The notes under the pieces were generated by a model that saw only the letters and a list, made by a program, of their open reading frames with translations, did not search any database and had not been told where the DNA came from. Both the position numbers and the translations under genes were made by a program. Below, piece after piece: positions 36,569-44,458 of a stretch of 49,086 nucleotides of DNA; positions within the stretch are counted from its first letter, which is position 1, and every line of letters begins with the position of its first letter. The stretch lies in NCBI GenBank assembly GCA_016794425.1, contig JAEUHR010000006.1, positions 1-49,086 on the forward strand. The letters are read 5' to 3'. The DNA is from Planctomycetota bacterium. Its GTDB lineage: Bacteria; Planctomycetota; UBA1135; UBA2386.

Positions 36569-38092
36569 TCATCGCGGCGCCCCCGCGGCACTGGTCGATC
36601 CGCCGGCCGGTGCCTGTGGCAGCCCGCCAGGCAGGCTGCGCGCCAGCAACGCATCCAGTTCCTGCCGGCTGCCGTCGCGCAGCGGCAGTGAGCGCAGCCG
36701 GCGCGCGAGGCGATCGAGCTGGTTGGTGCCGTCACCGCCCTCGAGGTTGCGCAGCGCCAGCACGATCGCGTCGAGGCGCGTCGGGTCGCCGGCGAAGGTC
36801 GGGTCGTCGAGCAGCAGCTGCAGCGCGCGTTCGCCGTCGTCGGCACTGCCGGTCGCCGTGACCGCGAACGCCGCCTGTAGCCGCACGTCCGGCGAGGGGT
36901 CGTGGTGCAGTGCCAGATCGACGAGGTCGCGGGCTTCGGCGCTGCCGGTCAGGCCTATGGCCGCGACCAGTTCGGTCCGGATCGCCGGTTCGACGTTGGC
37001 GGCCAGCAGGTCGCGGTAGGCGTCCGCCACCAGCTCGGGCGCGCGGGCACCGAGCACCAGGAACGCACCGGTCGCGCGCGGCAGCGTCGGGCCCAGTTCG
37101 CGCAGCACCTGCAGCGCCAGGTCCGGCGCCAGCTCGCGCGCGGCGAGGCCGGCCACCTCGGCTGCCACCGGCGAGTCGCCGTGCTCGCGCAGCCAGGCCA
37201 GCGCCAGCGCCCGGTAGCGCGGGTCCGACAGCAGCTGCCGGCAGGCGACCGTGCGCTTGCTCGGATCCGCGTCGTCGAGCAGCAGCATCGCCAGCAGCGA
37301 CAGCTCGTCGGACGTGCGTTCGCCGCTGGCCTGCTGGTTGTGCCACAGCGTCGCCAGCAGCTGGGTCGCCACCGGTCGCGGGAACGTGCCGGCGCTGGCC
37401 TGCTGCAGCAGCGCGGACACCGCCGGCTCGTGCACGGAACGCAGGTACGGACGGTCGACCAGCAGCCGCGCGCCGGTGTCGGTGGTCGGGGCGCTCTGCG
37501 GCAGCACGTCGAGCACTGCGCCGACCAGCGGGTCGATGCGCGAACGGTCGGCGTTGGCGAGCGCGACCTCGTGGCGCCGCGCCAGTTCGGCGGCCAGCAC
37601 GACCTGCAGTACGAGCCGTCGGGCCGGAGCCTCTGCGTCGACGCTGCCGTCGTCCATGCCGGCCAGCAGCGCGAGACCCCGTTCGCCGGCGTCGGCGAAG
37701 CGCTGCAGCAACTCGCTCAGTCGCTGCCGCGCCAGCCGGTCGGACTCCTGTGCTTCGGCCAGTTCGTCTTCGCGCGCGAGCCGGGCCGTCTGCTGGCCGA
37801 TCGCGATCAGTTCGTCGATGCGCTGTTCGAACGTCGGTTCGGGCGCCGGCGGCGGCACCGGCACGGGTTCGCGTGCGGGCGGCAGTGGCGGCGGTGTGAC
37901 GGTCGGCGGCGGCGCCGCCGCGGCCGCGGCCGGCGCGCCGGTCGCCGCGGGCGGCGGCGCGACCATCGCTGCCGCGTCGGTCGCCGGCCAGAAGCCGACG
38001 GCGGTGGCGGACAAGGCCGCCAGCAGTGCGGCGCCGAGGAAGGCCAGGCGGCGCGGTGCGCGCCGGTGCCCGGGGATCGGATGCAGGGTCAT
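36569..38092 (-). CDS. Membrane-anchored helical (HEAT-like) repeat protein
   Basis: 507 aa. A hydrophobic segment near residues 16-36 (LAFLGAALLAALSATAVGFW) with Arg before it anchors or exports the protein. A Pro/Ala-rich stretch (about 45-85) follows, then a coiled-coil region (LAREDELAEAQESDRLARQR), then helical repeats (VAGLAARELAPDLALQVLRE; DLVDLALHHDPSPDVRLQAA; ALQLLLDDPTFAGDPTRLDA) with HEAT-like periodicity. A periplasmic scaffold or regulator is plausible. No specific family is recognised. Confidence 0.7.
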   Translation of the reverse strand: MTLHPIPGHRRAPRRLAFLGAALLAALSATAVGFWPATDAAAMVAPPPAATGAPAAAAAAPPPTVTPPPLPPAREPVPVPPPAPEPTFEQRIDELIAIGQQTARLAREDELAEAQESDRLARQRLSELLQRFADAGERGLALLAGMDDGSVDAEAPARRLVLQVVLAAELARRHEVALANADRSRIDPLVGAVLDVLPQSAPTTDTGARLLVDRPYLRSVHEPAVSALLQQASAGTFPRPVATQLLATLWHNQQASGERTSDELSLLAMLLLDDADPSKRTVACRQLLSDPRYRALALAWLREHGDSPVAAEVAGLAARELAPDLALQVLRELGPTLPRATGAFLVLGARAPELVADAYRDLLAANVEPAIRTELVAAIGLTGSAEARDLVDLALHHDPSPDVRLQAAFAVTATGSADDGERALQLLLDDPTFAGDPTRLDAIVLALRNLEGGDGTNQLDRLARRLRSLPLRDGSRQELDALLARSLPGGLPQAPAGGSTSAAGAPR

Positions 38093-38112
38093 CGGGGTGA
38101 CTCCGGTCGGAG

Positions 38113-38146
38113 GACAGCCGGCAGCGGATGTCGCTGCCGGTCTGTC
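38113..38146 (-). other. Strong intercistronic hairpin
   Basis: CCGGCAGCG (38118-38126) and CGCTGCCGG (38132-38140) form a perfect 9-pair stem with 5-base loop. GACAG (38113-38117) and CTGTC (38142-38146) extend it to 14 pairs with one bulge. It lies between the small secreted protein (stop at 38169) and the HEAT-like gene (start 38092), with no T-tract. It may terminate, stabilise the upstream mRNA, or control the downstream start. Confidence 0.4.
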
Positions 38147-38168
38147 GGTACGTGTCCGAACGGGGGCA

Positions 38169-38573
38169 TCAGCTGGCGGCGCACGGCCGCGCGAGCAGCT
38201 GGGGCACGGTGCCGATCGTGCGCGGCTTCGAGGCCGCGCATTCGCTGCCGATCGGCAGGATCAGCAGCCACTTGGTCTGGCACTCGAACTGGATCATCGT
38301 GATCGGCTGGTGGCCGATGACCTCGACGAAGGTCAGCGTCGTCGCGGCGACCGCGACGTCGTGGGGCGGCACGTAGACCACGAACGTCGGGCAGGTGCCG
38401 CCGTCGAGCTGGATCTGCAGGTCGGGCAGCTGGTAGCTGACGCCGCCGCAGTCCTGCTGCGGCCCGTAGACGACCGAGTCCGGCACGTGCAGCGTCGTCT
38501 GCATCGGGCAGGGCGTCTGCGCCGCGAGCGGCAGCGCCGCGGCCAACGCGAGGGTGGACAGGTGGAATCGCAT
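38169..38573 (-). CDS. Small secreted protein with cysteine pairs
   Basis: 134 aa. Signal peptide MRFHLSTLALAAALPLAAQ, preceded by an excellent ribosome site (AAGGAGA, about 6 bases before ATG). The mature protein is beta-rich (SVVYGPQQDCGGVSYQLPDL; TFVVYVPPHDVAVAATTLTF; ITMIQFECQTKWLLILPIG) with six cysteines, compatible with three disulfides. No family is recognised. Its strong translation signal suggests abundant expression. Confidence 0.75.
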   Translation of the reverse strand: MRFHLSTLALAAALPLAAQTPCPMQTTLHVPDSVVYGPQQDCGGVSYQLPDLQIQLDGGTCPTFVVYVPPHDVAVAATTLTFVEVIGHQPITMIQFECQTKWLLILPIGSECAASKPRTIGTVPQLLARPCAAS

Positions 38574-38652
38574 GGAACTCTCCTTCGATCGGGCAGGTGC
38601 CCGGCTGCGGGCCGCGTGTGGCGGCGGCCGAGGCCCGCGTCGTGCCGCCGTC

Positions 38653-38670
38653 GGCCACCACGCGGTGGCC
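38653..38670 (-). terminator. Hairpin just after the SDR gene
   Basis: GGCCACC (38653-38659) and GGTGGCC (38664-38670) form a perfect 7-pair stem with a 4-base loop, 6 bases beyond the stop of the 39696-38677 gene. No T-tract follows on the minus strand, so function as a terminator is uncertain. Confidence 0.3.
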
Positions 38671-38676
38671 TGCCGT

Positions 38677-39696
38677 CTAGTGGCCCCGCGGCGCCAACGG
38701 TGGCACGGAATCGCCGCGATCGACGCCGTCGTCGCGCAGTTCGCGCCAGGCCGCCTCGATGCCGGCGTCGACCGGGCCCGCGCGCCAGCCGAGTTCGCGC
38801 GCCGCCTTGTCGCTCGTGCACCACAGGAAGCGCGGCGCGAGGCGCAGGATCTCGCTGGTCAGCGGCGGCCGGCTGCCGGCCAACCGTTCCTTCAGCGCGA
38901 GCGCTGCCGCGGCGGCGCGGACGGCGAACGCCGGGGCGATGCGGCGCGGTGCCCGGCCACCGACGATGCGCGCCACGCGTTCGAGCAGTTCGCGGCCGGT
39001 CAGGTTCTCGCCGCCGAGCAGGTAGCGCTCGCCGCGCCGGCCGCGGTCGAGCGCCGCCAGCATGCCGGCGCAGACGTCGTCGACGGCGGCGACGTTGATG
39101 CCGCCCGGCGGCGCGAAGCGCAGCTCGCCGCGCAGCACCGCGGTCAGCAGCGAGCCGTCGCCCTTGCGGCGGTCGCCGGCGCCGTACATCGACGGCGGGT
39201 TGACGATCACCGCGTCGAGGCCGCGTTCGACCTCGGCCAGCACGCGCGCCTCGGCGGCGAACTTGCTGTCGCAGTAGCCGATCTGCAGCGGCGCGAAGTT
39301 GTACGGCGCCCGCTCGTCGACCGGTTCGGGCCGGTCGCGGTACGCCACCGCCGAGATCGTCGAACAGTGCAGGAAGCGCCGCACGCCGGCCGTGCGCGCG
39401 GCCGCGGCCAGCGCCGCGGTTGCGTCGGCGTTGACCGCGAACATCGCCGCGTGATCCTCGCGCCGGAACGACACCAGCGCGGCGAGGTGCACGACGACGT
39501 CGGCGCCGGCGACGCCGCGGGCGAGCGCCGCCGGGTCGTCGAGCCGGCCTTCGATCCGTTCGTGGTCGGGGCCGGCGCCGGTCGGTGTCTGGCCCGGCCG
39601 CACCAGCAGCCGCAGCCGGTGGCGCGCGGCGAGCCGCGGCAGCAGGTGGCGGCCGACGAAGCCGCTGCCGCCGGTCACGAAACAGAGCGAACGCAC
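38677..39696 (-). CDS. Extended SDR, NAD-dependent epimerase/reductase
   Basis: 339 aa. Cofactor loop VTGGSGFVGRHLL (7-19), DVVVHLAALVSF, HCSTISAV, catalytic YCDSK (YxxxK), and the family-typical VNPPSMYGAGD. It resembles hopanoid-associated HpnA, dihydroflavonol-reductase-like and 3-beta-HSD-like proteins, acting on a sugar nucleotide or a hydroxy/keto lipid. No pathway genes are adjacent. GTG 39696 is preferred over ATG 39738: the family begins at this strand and TAGGCT lies 8 bases upstream, suggesting a leaderless message. Confidence 0.82.
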   Translation of the reverse strand: MRSLCFVTGGSGFVGRHLLPRLAARHRLRLLVRPGQTPTGAGPDHERIEGRLDDPAALARGVAGADVVVHLAALVSFRREDHAAMFAVNADATAALAAAARTAGVRRFLHCSTISAVAYRDRPEPVDERAPYNFAPLQIGYCDSKFAAEARVLAEVERGLDAVIVNPPSMYGAGDRRKGDGSLLTAVLRGELRFAPPGGINVAAVDDVCAGMLAALDRGRRGERYLLGGENLTGRELLERVARIVGGRAPRRIAPAFAVRAAAAALALKERLAGSRPPLTSEILRLAPRFLWCTSDKAARELGWRAGPVDAGIEAAWRELRDDGVDRGDSVPPLAPRGH

Positions 39697-39703
39697 GGCC
39701 GCA

Positions 39704-39709
39704 AGCCTA
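39704..39709 (-). promoter_or_regulatory. Possible -10 element giving a leaderless SDR transcript
   Basis: TAGGCT on the minus strand ends 8 bases before the G of GTG 39696, the same distance as at the DUF2237 gene. No -35 is recognised. Confidence 0.28.
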
Positions 39710-39760
39710 CGCGTCCGGCCGCGGCGCCGCGCTCGCATGGCGCCGCCGGGATCGCGCCGC

Positions 39761-39766
39761 TAGTGT
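39761..39766 (+). promoter_or_regulatory. Possible -10 element of the antiporter gene
   Basis: TAGTGT, 39 bases before GTG 39806, in the divergent 109-base spacer. Weak, positional evidence only. Confidence 0.2.
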
Positions 39767-39805
39767 TCCGCGCCGCTTCGGCCGGACGGCCGGCGGAGGT
39801 TTCGC

Positions 39806-40888
39806 GTGTCCCTGACGGTCGTCGTACTGTTCTTCGTCGGTCTCGGCCTGCTGGTGCTCGGCGCCGAGTGGCTCGTGCGCGGCGCCGCGAAGCTCGCGTC
39901 GGCGGCCGGCGTGTCGTCGCTGGTGGTCGGCCTGACGGTCGTCGCGTTCGGCACCAGTTCGCCGGAGATGGCGGTCAGCGTCAAGGCGTCGTGGCTCGGC
40001 CAGGCCGACATGGCGGTCGGCAACGTCGTCGGCAGCAACATCTTCAACGTGCTGTTCATCCTCGGCGCGTCGGCCGCGATCACGCCGCTCTTGGTGGCGC
40101 AGGATCTGGTGCGCCGCGACGTGCCGCTGATGATCCTGTTGTCGGCCGTCGTGCTGCTGCTGTCGCTGGACGGTGGCATCGGCCGCATCGACGGCATCGT
40201 GCTGGTCGCCGGGCTGATCGCCTACACGGTCTGGATCGTGCGCGCGAGCCGCCGCGAGCAGGCCGAGGTCGTCGCCGAGTACGAGCAGGAGTTCGCGCCG
40301 AAGGGCAAGGTGTCGATTCCCGCCAACCTCGGCTTCGTCGTCGCCGGACTCGCGCTGCTGGTGCTGGGTTCGCGCTGGCTCGTCGACGGCGCGGTCGAGT
40401 TCGCGCAGTGGCTCGGCGTCAGCGAAGTGGTGGTCAGTCTGACGATCGTCGCCGCCGGCACGTCGCTGCCCGAGGTCGCGACGTCGATCCTGGCGGCGAT
40501 CCGCGGCGAACGCGACATCGCGGTCGGCAACGTCGTCGGCAGCAACATCTTCAACCTGATGGGCGTGCTGGGCCTCGCCGGCACGGTGTCGCCCGAGGGC
40601 CTGCCGGTGGCGAAGGCGATGGCCGGTTTCGACCTGCCGGTCATGATCGCGGTCGCCGTCGCCTGCCTGCCGATCTTCGCGCGCGGCCGCATGATCCCGC
40701 GCTGGGAAGGTGTCCTGTTCCTGCTGTACTACGCCGCCTACACGACCTACCTGGTGCTCGACGCCACCAAACACGAGGCGAAGGAAGGCTACGCGCGCGC
40801 GATGCTGTGGTTCGTGCTGCCGCTGACCGGGCTGACGCTCGGCATCCTCGCGCTGCGGGTGTGGCGCGGGGCGCGGCAGGCGGCATGA
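39806..40888 (+). CDS. Calcium/sodium (cation) antiporter, YrbG family
   Basis: 360 aa, GTG start with GGAGG about 5 bases upstream. Ten or so membrane segments in two inverted halves. Both alpha repeats are clear: GLTVVAFGTSSPEMAVS and SLTIVAAGTSLPEVATS, each followed by GNVVGSNIFN. These carry the ion-binding Glu residues of the CaCA superfamily. A cytoplasmic loop (REQAEVVAEYEQEFAPKGK) separates the halves. It exchanges Ca2+ (or K+) for Na+ or H+ across the inner membrane. Start GTG is supported by the ribosome site. Confidence 0.9.
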   Translation: MSLTVVVLFFVGLGLLVLGAEWLVRGAAKLASAAGVSSLVVGLTVVAFGTSSPEMAVSVKASWLGQADMAVGNVVGSNIFNVLFILGASAAITPLLVAQDLVRRDVPLMILLSAVVLLLSLDGGIGRIDGIVLVAGLIAYTVWIVRASRREQAEVVAEYEQEFAPKGKVSIPANLGFVVAGLALLVLGSRWLVDGAVEFAQWLGVSEVVVSLTIVAAGTSLPEVATSILAAIRGERDIAVGNVVGSNIFNLMGVLGLAGTVSPEGLPVAKAMAGFDLPVMIAVAVACLPIFARGRMIPRWEGVLFLLYYAAYTTYLVLDATKHEAKEGYARAMLWFVLPLTGLTLGILALRVWRGARQAA

Positions 40889-41022
40889 CGCGGCAGTGGG
40901 CGTAACGGCAGCGCGCCGTCGCCGATGTGGCTGCGTCGCCCGACGCGTTCGGGCCGCCACCGATGGTGCAACTGCGTGTCCACGACCGACCCGGCGTGCC
41001 GTCCGGCGAGCGATCCCGCTGC
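40889..41022. other. Convergent spacer
   Basis: 134 bases between the antiporter stop and the ECF sigma stop (opposite strands). No clear hairpin with T-tract and no gene that I can support. Confidence 0.4.
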
Positions 41023-41607
41023 CTAGGCGCCGTCCCCGAGCAGTTCGGTCAGCTGCGCCATCGCCCGGAACAACATCACCCGGACCGCACCTTCGGTCTT
41101 GCCGAGGCGCTGCGCCAGTTCGGCGTGGGAGAGCCCGAGCATGCGCACGGCGAGGATCACTTCGCGTTGGGCCTCGGGCAACCGGTCGAAGGCGGCCTCG
41201 ACGCGCGACAGGTGTTCGCGCGCGCTGGCGGCGCGGCTCGGCGTGCAGACGCTGCCGTAACACGCGGCGACCGCGTCGTCGTCGACGTCCAGCGGCGACG
41301 TGCGGTGGGCCCGCTTCTGTGCCCGGTAGTAGTCGGCGCGGTCCGCGACCTTGCGCTGCGCGGTGCGGAACAACCAGCGGCGGAACCCCTGCTCACCGCC
41401 GTGCGCGAAGTCCTCCGCGCGCACCAGGATCTCGCGGCACACCGACTGCACCAGGTCTTCACTGTCCTCGTTGGCCCGGATCATCGGCCCCATGCGCAGG
41501 CGCAGGTAGGCACGCACCCCGGGCAGGTGGCGCTGCAGCAGGGTGGCCAGCGCATCGCGGTCGCCTCCGGCGGCGGCCGCGAGCAGATGCTCGCTCGGGA
41601 GATCCAT
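41023..41607 (-). CDS. ECF-type RNA polymerase sigma factor
   Basis: 194 aa. Region 2: LRMGPMIRANEDSEDLVQSV and GFRRWLFRTAQRKVADRADY. Region 4: FDRLPEAQREVILAVRMLGL and LAQRLGKTEGAVRVMLFRA. This resembles sigma factors that travel with planctomycete Ser/Thr kinases. No anti-sigma gene is adjacent; the divergent kinase at 41696 is the likely controller, probably by phosphorylation. ATG 41607 is chosen; ATG 41619 would add four residues. Confidence 0.88.
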   Translation of the reverse strand: MDLPSEHLLAAAAGGDRDALATLLQRHLPGVRAYLRLRMGPMIRANEDSEDLVQSVCREILVRAEDFAHGGEQGFRRWLFRTAQRKVADRADYYRAQKRAHRTSPLDVDDDAVAACYGSVCTPSRAASAREHLSRVEAAFDRLPEAQREVILAVRMLGLSHAELAQRLGKTEGAVRVMLFRAMAQLTELLGDGA

Positions 41608-41661
41608 GGCGTGGCGCATCGTGCCGGCGGCGGCGCGGGGCGTTGCAGCGGGTACCGCAGC

Positions 41662-41668
41662 TACGATA
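41662..41668. promoter_or_regulatory. Overlapping divergent -10-like elements
   Basis: TACGAT (41662-41667, plus) and TATCGT (41668-41663, minus) overlap in the spacer between the sigma factor and the kinase. If both are used, polymerases at the two promoters would exclude each other. -35 elements are not convincing. Confidence 0.3.
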
Positions 41669-41695
41669 CCACTGTCCTGCCGGCGGGTAGCACCC

Positions 41696-44338
41696 ATGAC
41701 TGAACGCCAGCCCGAACTGTCCGCGGTAGCCGAGGTCTTCGCGCAGTTCCTCGCCGGCCGCGAGCAGGGAGGCGGCGATGACATCGAGCCGCTCTGCCGC
41801 GAACATCCGCGCCTGGCCGAGCGCCTGCAGCGCATGCACGCCGACTGGCGGCGCCTCGAGGCCGCCCTGGGGCCAGCCCGGCCGCCGGTGAGCCGCGAGC
41901 GCTACGAGGTCGGCGCGTGCATCGCGCACGGTGGCATGGGCGCCGTCTATCGGGTCTACGACCATCACCTGCGCCGCGAACTGGCGATGAAGGTCCTGTC
42001 CGGCGCCGCCGACGGCGGTCAGACCAAGGGGTCGAGCGACCCGCGTTCGCTGAGCCGATTCCTCGACGAGGCGCGCGTCACCGGCCAGTTGCAGCATCCA
42101 GGCATCCCGTCCGTCCACGACCTCGGCGTCGACACCGAGGGTCGCGTGTTCTTCACGATGCCGTTGGTGTCGGGCAGCACGCTGCGCGAGATCGTCGATG
42201 CGATGCGGCGCGGCGATTCCACCTGGCCGCTGCAGCGCGTGCTCGGCGTGTTGATGAAGGTGTGCGAAGCGGTCGCGTTCGCGCACGCCCAGGGCGTCAT
42301 CCACCGCGACCTGAAGCCGAGCAACGTGATGGTCGGCCGCTTCGGCGAGACCTACGTGATGGACTGGGGGCTCGCCCGCGTGCTGGCCGAGGTCGACGAG
42401 GCCGGCGCCGGCCCCGTGGCATCGGAACGCGCGGCACTGGCGCGGCACGATCCCGGCTCACCGCTGGCCACACGAGACGGCGACGTGGTCGGAACGCCGG
42501 TCTACATGCCGCCCGAGCAGGCGCGCGGCGACCTCGCGCGGCTCGGGCCGCGGGTCGACGTCTATGCCGCCGGCGCGATGCTGTACCACATCGTCGCGGG
42601 CTCGCCGCCCTACGGCGACGAACGCGCCTCGTCGCAGGTCGTCATCCGGCAGATCCTGACCGGCCCGCCGCCGCCGCTCGAGGTCGTGCGGCCGTCCACA
42701 CCGCCCGAACTGGCCGCGATCTGCGCCCGCGCGATGGCGTGGCAGGCCGAGCAGCGCTACCGCGACATGGGCGAACTCGCCGCCGACCTGCGGGCGTGGC
42801 TCGAGCAGCGGGTCGTGCGCGCCTACGACACCGGCGCGTTCGCGACGCTGCGCAAGCTGGTGGCGCGCAACAGGCTGGCATCGGTGGCGGTGCTGGCCGC
42901 GTTCGTGGCGATGGGGGTCGGCACTGCGGTCAGCGTGCACCAGGCCAGGCTCGCCGACGCCGGCAACACGCTGGCACTCGACGCGGTCGAACGCATGCTC
43001 GAGCGTGTCGCCTCGAACCGGCTCGACGACGTGCCGCGCGCCTATCCGGTGCGCCAGGACCTGATCGGCGACGCGATCGCGCTCTACGAGCAGGTGTTGC
43101 AGCGCCGCGGCGACGACGCCCTGATCCGCGCGCGCCTGGCGCGCTGTTGGCACCAGCTCGGCAAGGTGCGGCACAAGCTCGGCGACGGGGCCGGCAGTGC
43201 GGAGGCGCAGGAACGGGCCGTCGCGATGTTCGATCAGCTGGTGGTGGAGCAGCCCGCCGTCACCGAGCACGTGACTGCGCGCGTCGATGCACGGCTGTCG
43301 CTCGGCATCCTGCAGACCGCTCGCGGCGACCACACCGCTGCCGAGCAGGTGCTGCGCTCGGCTGCCGACGACCTCGACCGACTCGCGGCGGCCGGCGGCG
43401 GCGACCGCCACCTCGAACAGCGCTTCCACGTGTGCGGGCAGCTGGGCACGCTGTTGCTGGCCTCGGGTCGGCTCGCCGAGGCCACCGCGGAGCGGCAACG
43501 GGCGGTCGAGTACGCGCGTCGGCTCGCCGGGGTCGGCGATCGGGCCCCGGCCGAGGAACGGCTGGCGCGCAGCCTGGACCAGCTCGGCAATTGCCTGTTC
43601 GAAGCCGACCGGCCCGATGCGGCCGCCGAGCCGCATCGGGAAGCGGTGGCCATCCTGCAGGCGCTGCTGGCTGCGGATCCACGCCGCGAGTCGGTGCGGG
43701 CCAGCCTCGGTGCGGCGCTGACGAATTTCGGCCGCTGCCTCGACGCCGAGGGGCGCGTCACCGAGGCGTTGGCCGTGTGGCGCCAGTCCGTGCAGATGTG
43801 GCGCGCGATCCTCGACGACCATCCGGAGGTGCCGACCTACCACTGGGCCCTCGGCACCACGCTCGGCAACATCGCGCGCAACGAGGCCGATGCGACGGCC
43901 GCCGTCCCGTGCTGGCACGACGCCGTGCAGGAACTGGGGCTCGCGGCCGGCAAAGCGAAGACCAACCGCGCCTTCCGCGCCGAGTGGCTGCGCCACCTGC
44001 GTGACCGCGCCATGTGGTTCGCGGGGCGCGACCGGCCCCGCGACGTCGTGCAGGCGGCCGGCGAACTCGCGGCCGCCGACCTCGCCGATGGCGAGCTCGC
44101 GCTGGAGGCGGCGATCTACGTCGGCCGCGCATTCGACGCGGCGGTGCGCGATCGCGACGTGGCCGACGCAGGACGGCAGGCACTGCTCGCCGAGTGCCGG
44201 GCCGCCGGGCTGGCGCACGTACGCGCGGCGATCGAACGCGGTTGCCGCGACCGTGCGCGTTTCGCCGCGGAGCACTTCGATTTCCTGCGCGGTGAGCCGG
44301 ACTTCGAGTTGCTGCTGGCCGGTCTGCCGCGCGACTGA
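41696..44338 (+). CDS. Transmembrane Ser/Thr protein kinase with TPR region
   Basis: 880 aa. The kinase domain, about 70-345, has the Gly loop IAHGGMGAVY (77-86), K99 (LAMKVL), helix-C E125, HRDLKPSN (D205), DWGLA (D223) and GTPVYMPPEQ. Hanks-type, with the DWG variant common in Planctomycetota. A membrane helix lies at about 394-414 (LASVAVLAAFVAMGVGTAVS). The extracytoplasmic 460 residues contain TPR-like repeats (QLGKVRHKLGDGAGSAEAQE; LGTLLLASGRLAEATAERQR). A short N-terminal helical region (about 5-60) resembles the segment that precedes the kinase in sigma-linked kinases. It may phosphorylate the divergent ECF sigma factor; that is inference. Confidence 0.9.
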   Translation: MTERQPELSAVAEVFAQFLAGREQGGGDDIEPLCREHPRLAERLQRMHADWRRLEAALGPARPPVSRERYEVGACIAHGGMGAVYRVYDHHLRRELAMKVLSGAADGGQTKGSSDPRSLSRFLDEARVTGQLQHPGIPSVHDLGVDTEGRVFFTMPLVSGSTLREIVDAMRRGDSTWPLQRVLGVLMKVCEAVAFAHAQGVIHRDLKPSNVMVGRFGETYVMDWGLARVLAEVDEAGAGPVASERAALARHDPGSPLATRDGDVVGTPVYMPPEQARGDLARLGPRVDVYAAGAMLYHIVAGSPPYGDERASSQVVIRQILTGPPPPLEVVRPSTPPELAAICARAMAWQAEQRYRDMGELAADLRAWLEQRVVRAYDTGAFATLRKLVARNRLASVAVLAAFVAMGVGTAVSVHQARLADAGNTLALDAVERMLERVASNRLDDVPRAYPVRQDLIGDAIALYEQVLQRRGDDALIRARLARCWHQLGKVRHKLGDGAGSAEAQERAVAMFDQLVVEQPAVTEHVTARVDARLSLGILQTARGDHTAAEQVLRSAADDLDRLAAAGGGDRHLEQRFHVCGQLGTLLLASGRLAEATAERQRAVEYARRLAGVGDRAPAEERLARSLDQLGNCLFEADRPDAAAEPHREAVAILQALLAADPRRESVRASLGAALTNFGRCLDAEGRVTEALAVWRQSVQMWRAILDDHPEVPTYHWALGTTLGNIARNEADATAAVPCWHDAVQELGLAAGKAKTNRAFRAEWLRHLRDRAMWFAGRDRPRDVVQAAGELAAADLADGELALEAAIYVGRAFDAAVRDRDVADAGRQALLAECRAAGLAHVRAAIERGCRDRARFAAEHFDFLRGEPDFELLLAGLPRD

Positions 44339-44415
44339 GGCACGAAGCGCTCGGCCGGCCGGGGAAGGCGACGAAGTCCGTAACGCACGCCGCGGTCCTC
44401 CGATCTGGGGAGGCA

Positions 44416-44436
44416 GCGAAGCCCCGCCGGCTTCGC
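44416..44436 (+). other. Hairpin between kinase and secreted-protein genes
   Basis: GCGAAGCC (44416-44423) and GGCTTCGC (44429-44436) form an 8-pair stem with a 5-base loop in the 120-base spacer. No T-tract; it may be a terminator or a leader structure of the gene at 44459. Confidence 0.35.
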
Positions 44437-44458
44437 CGAACCCCCTCTCGAGGCACGC

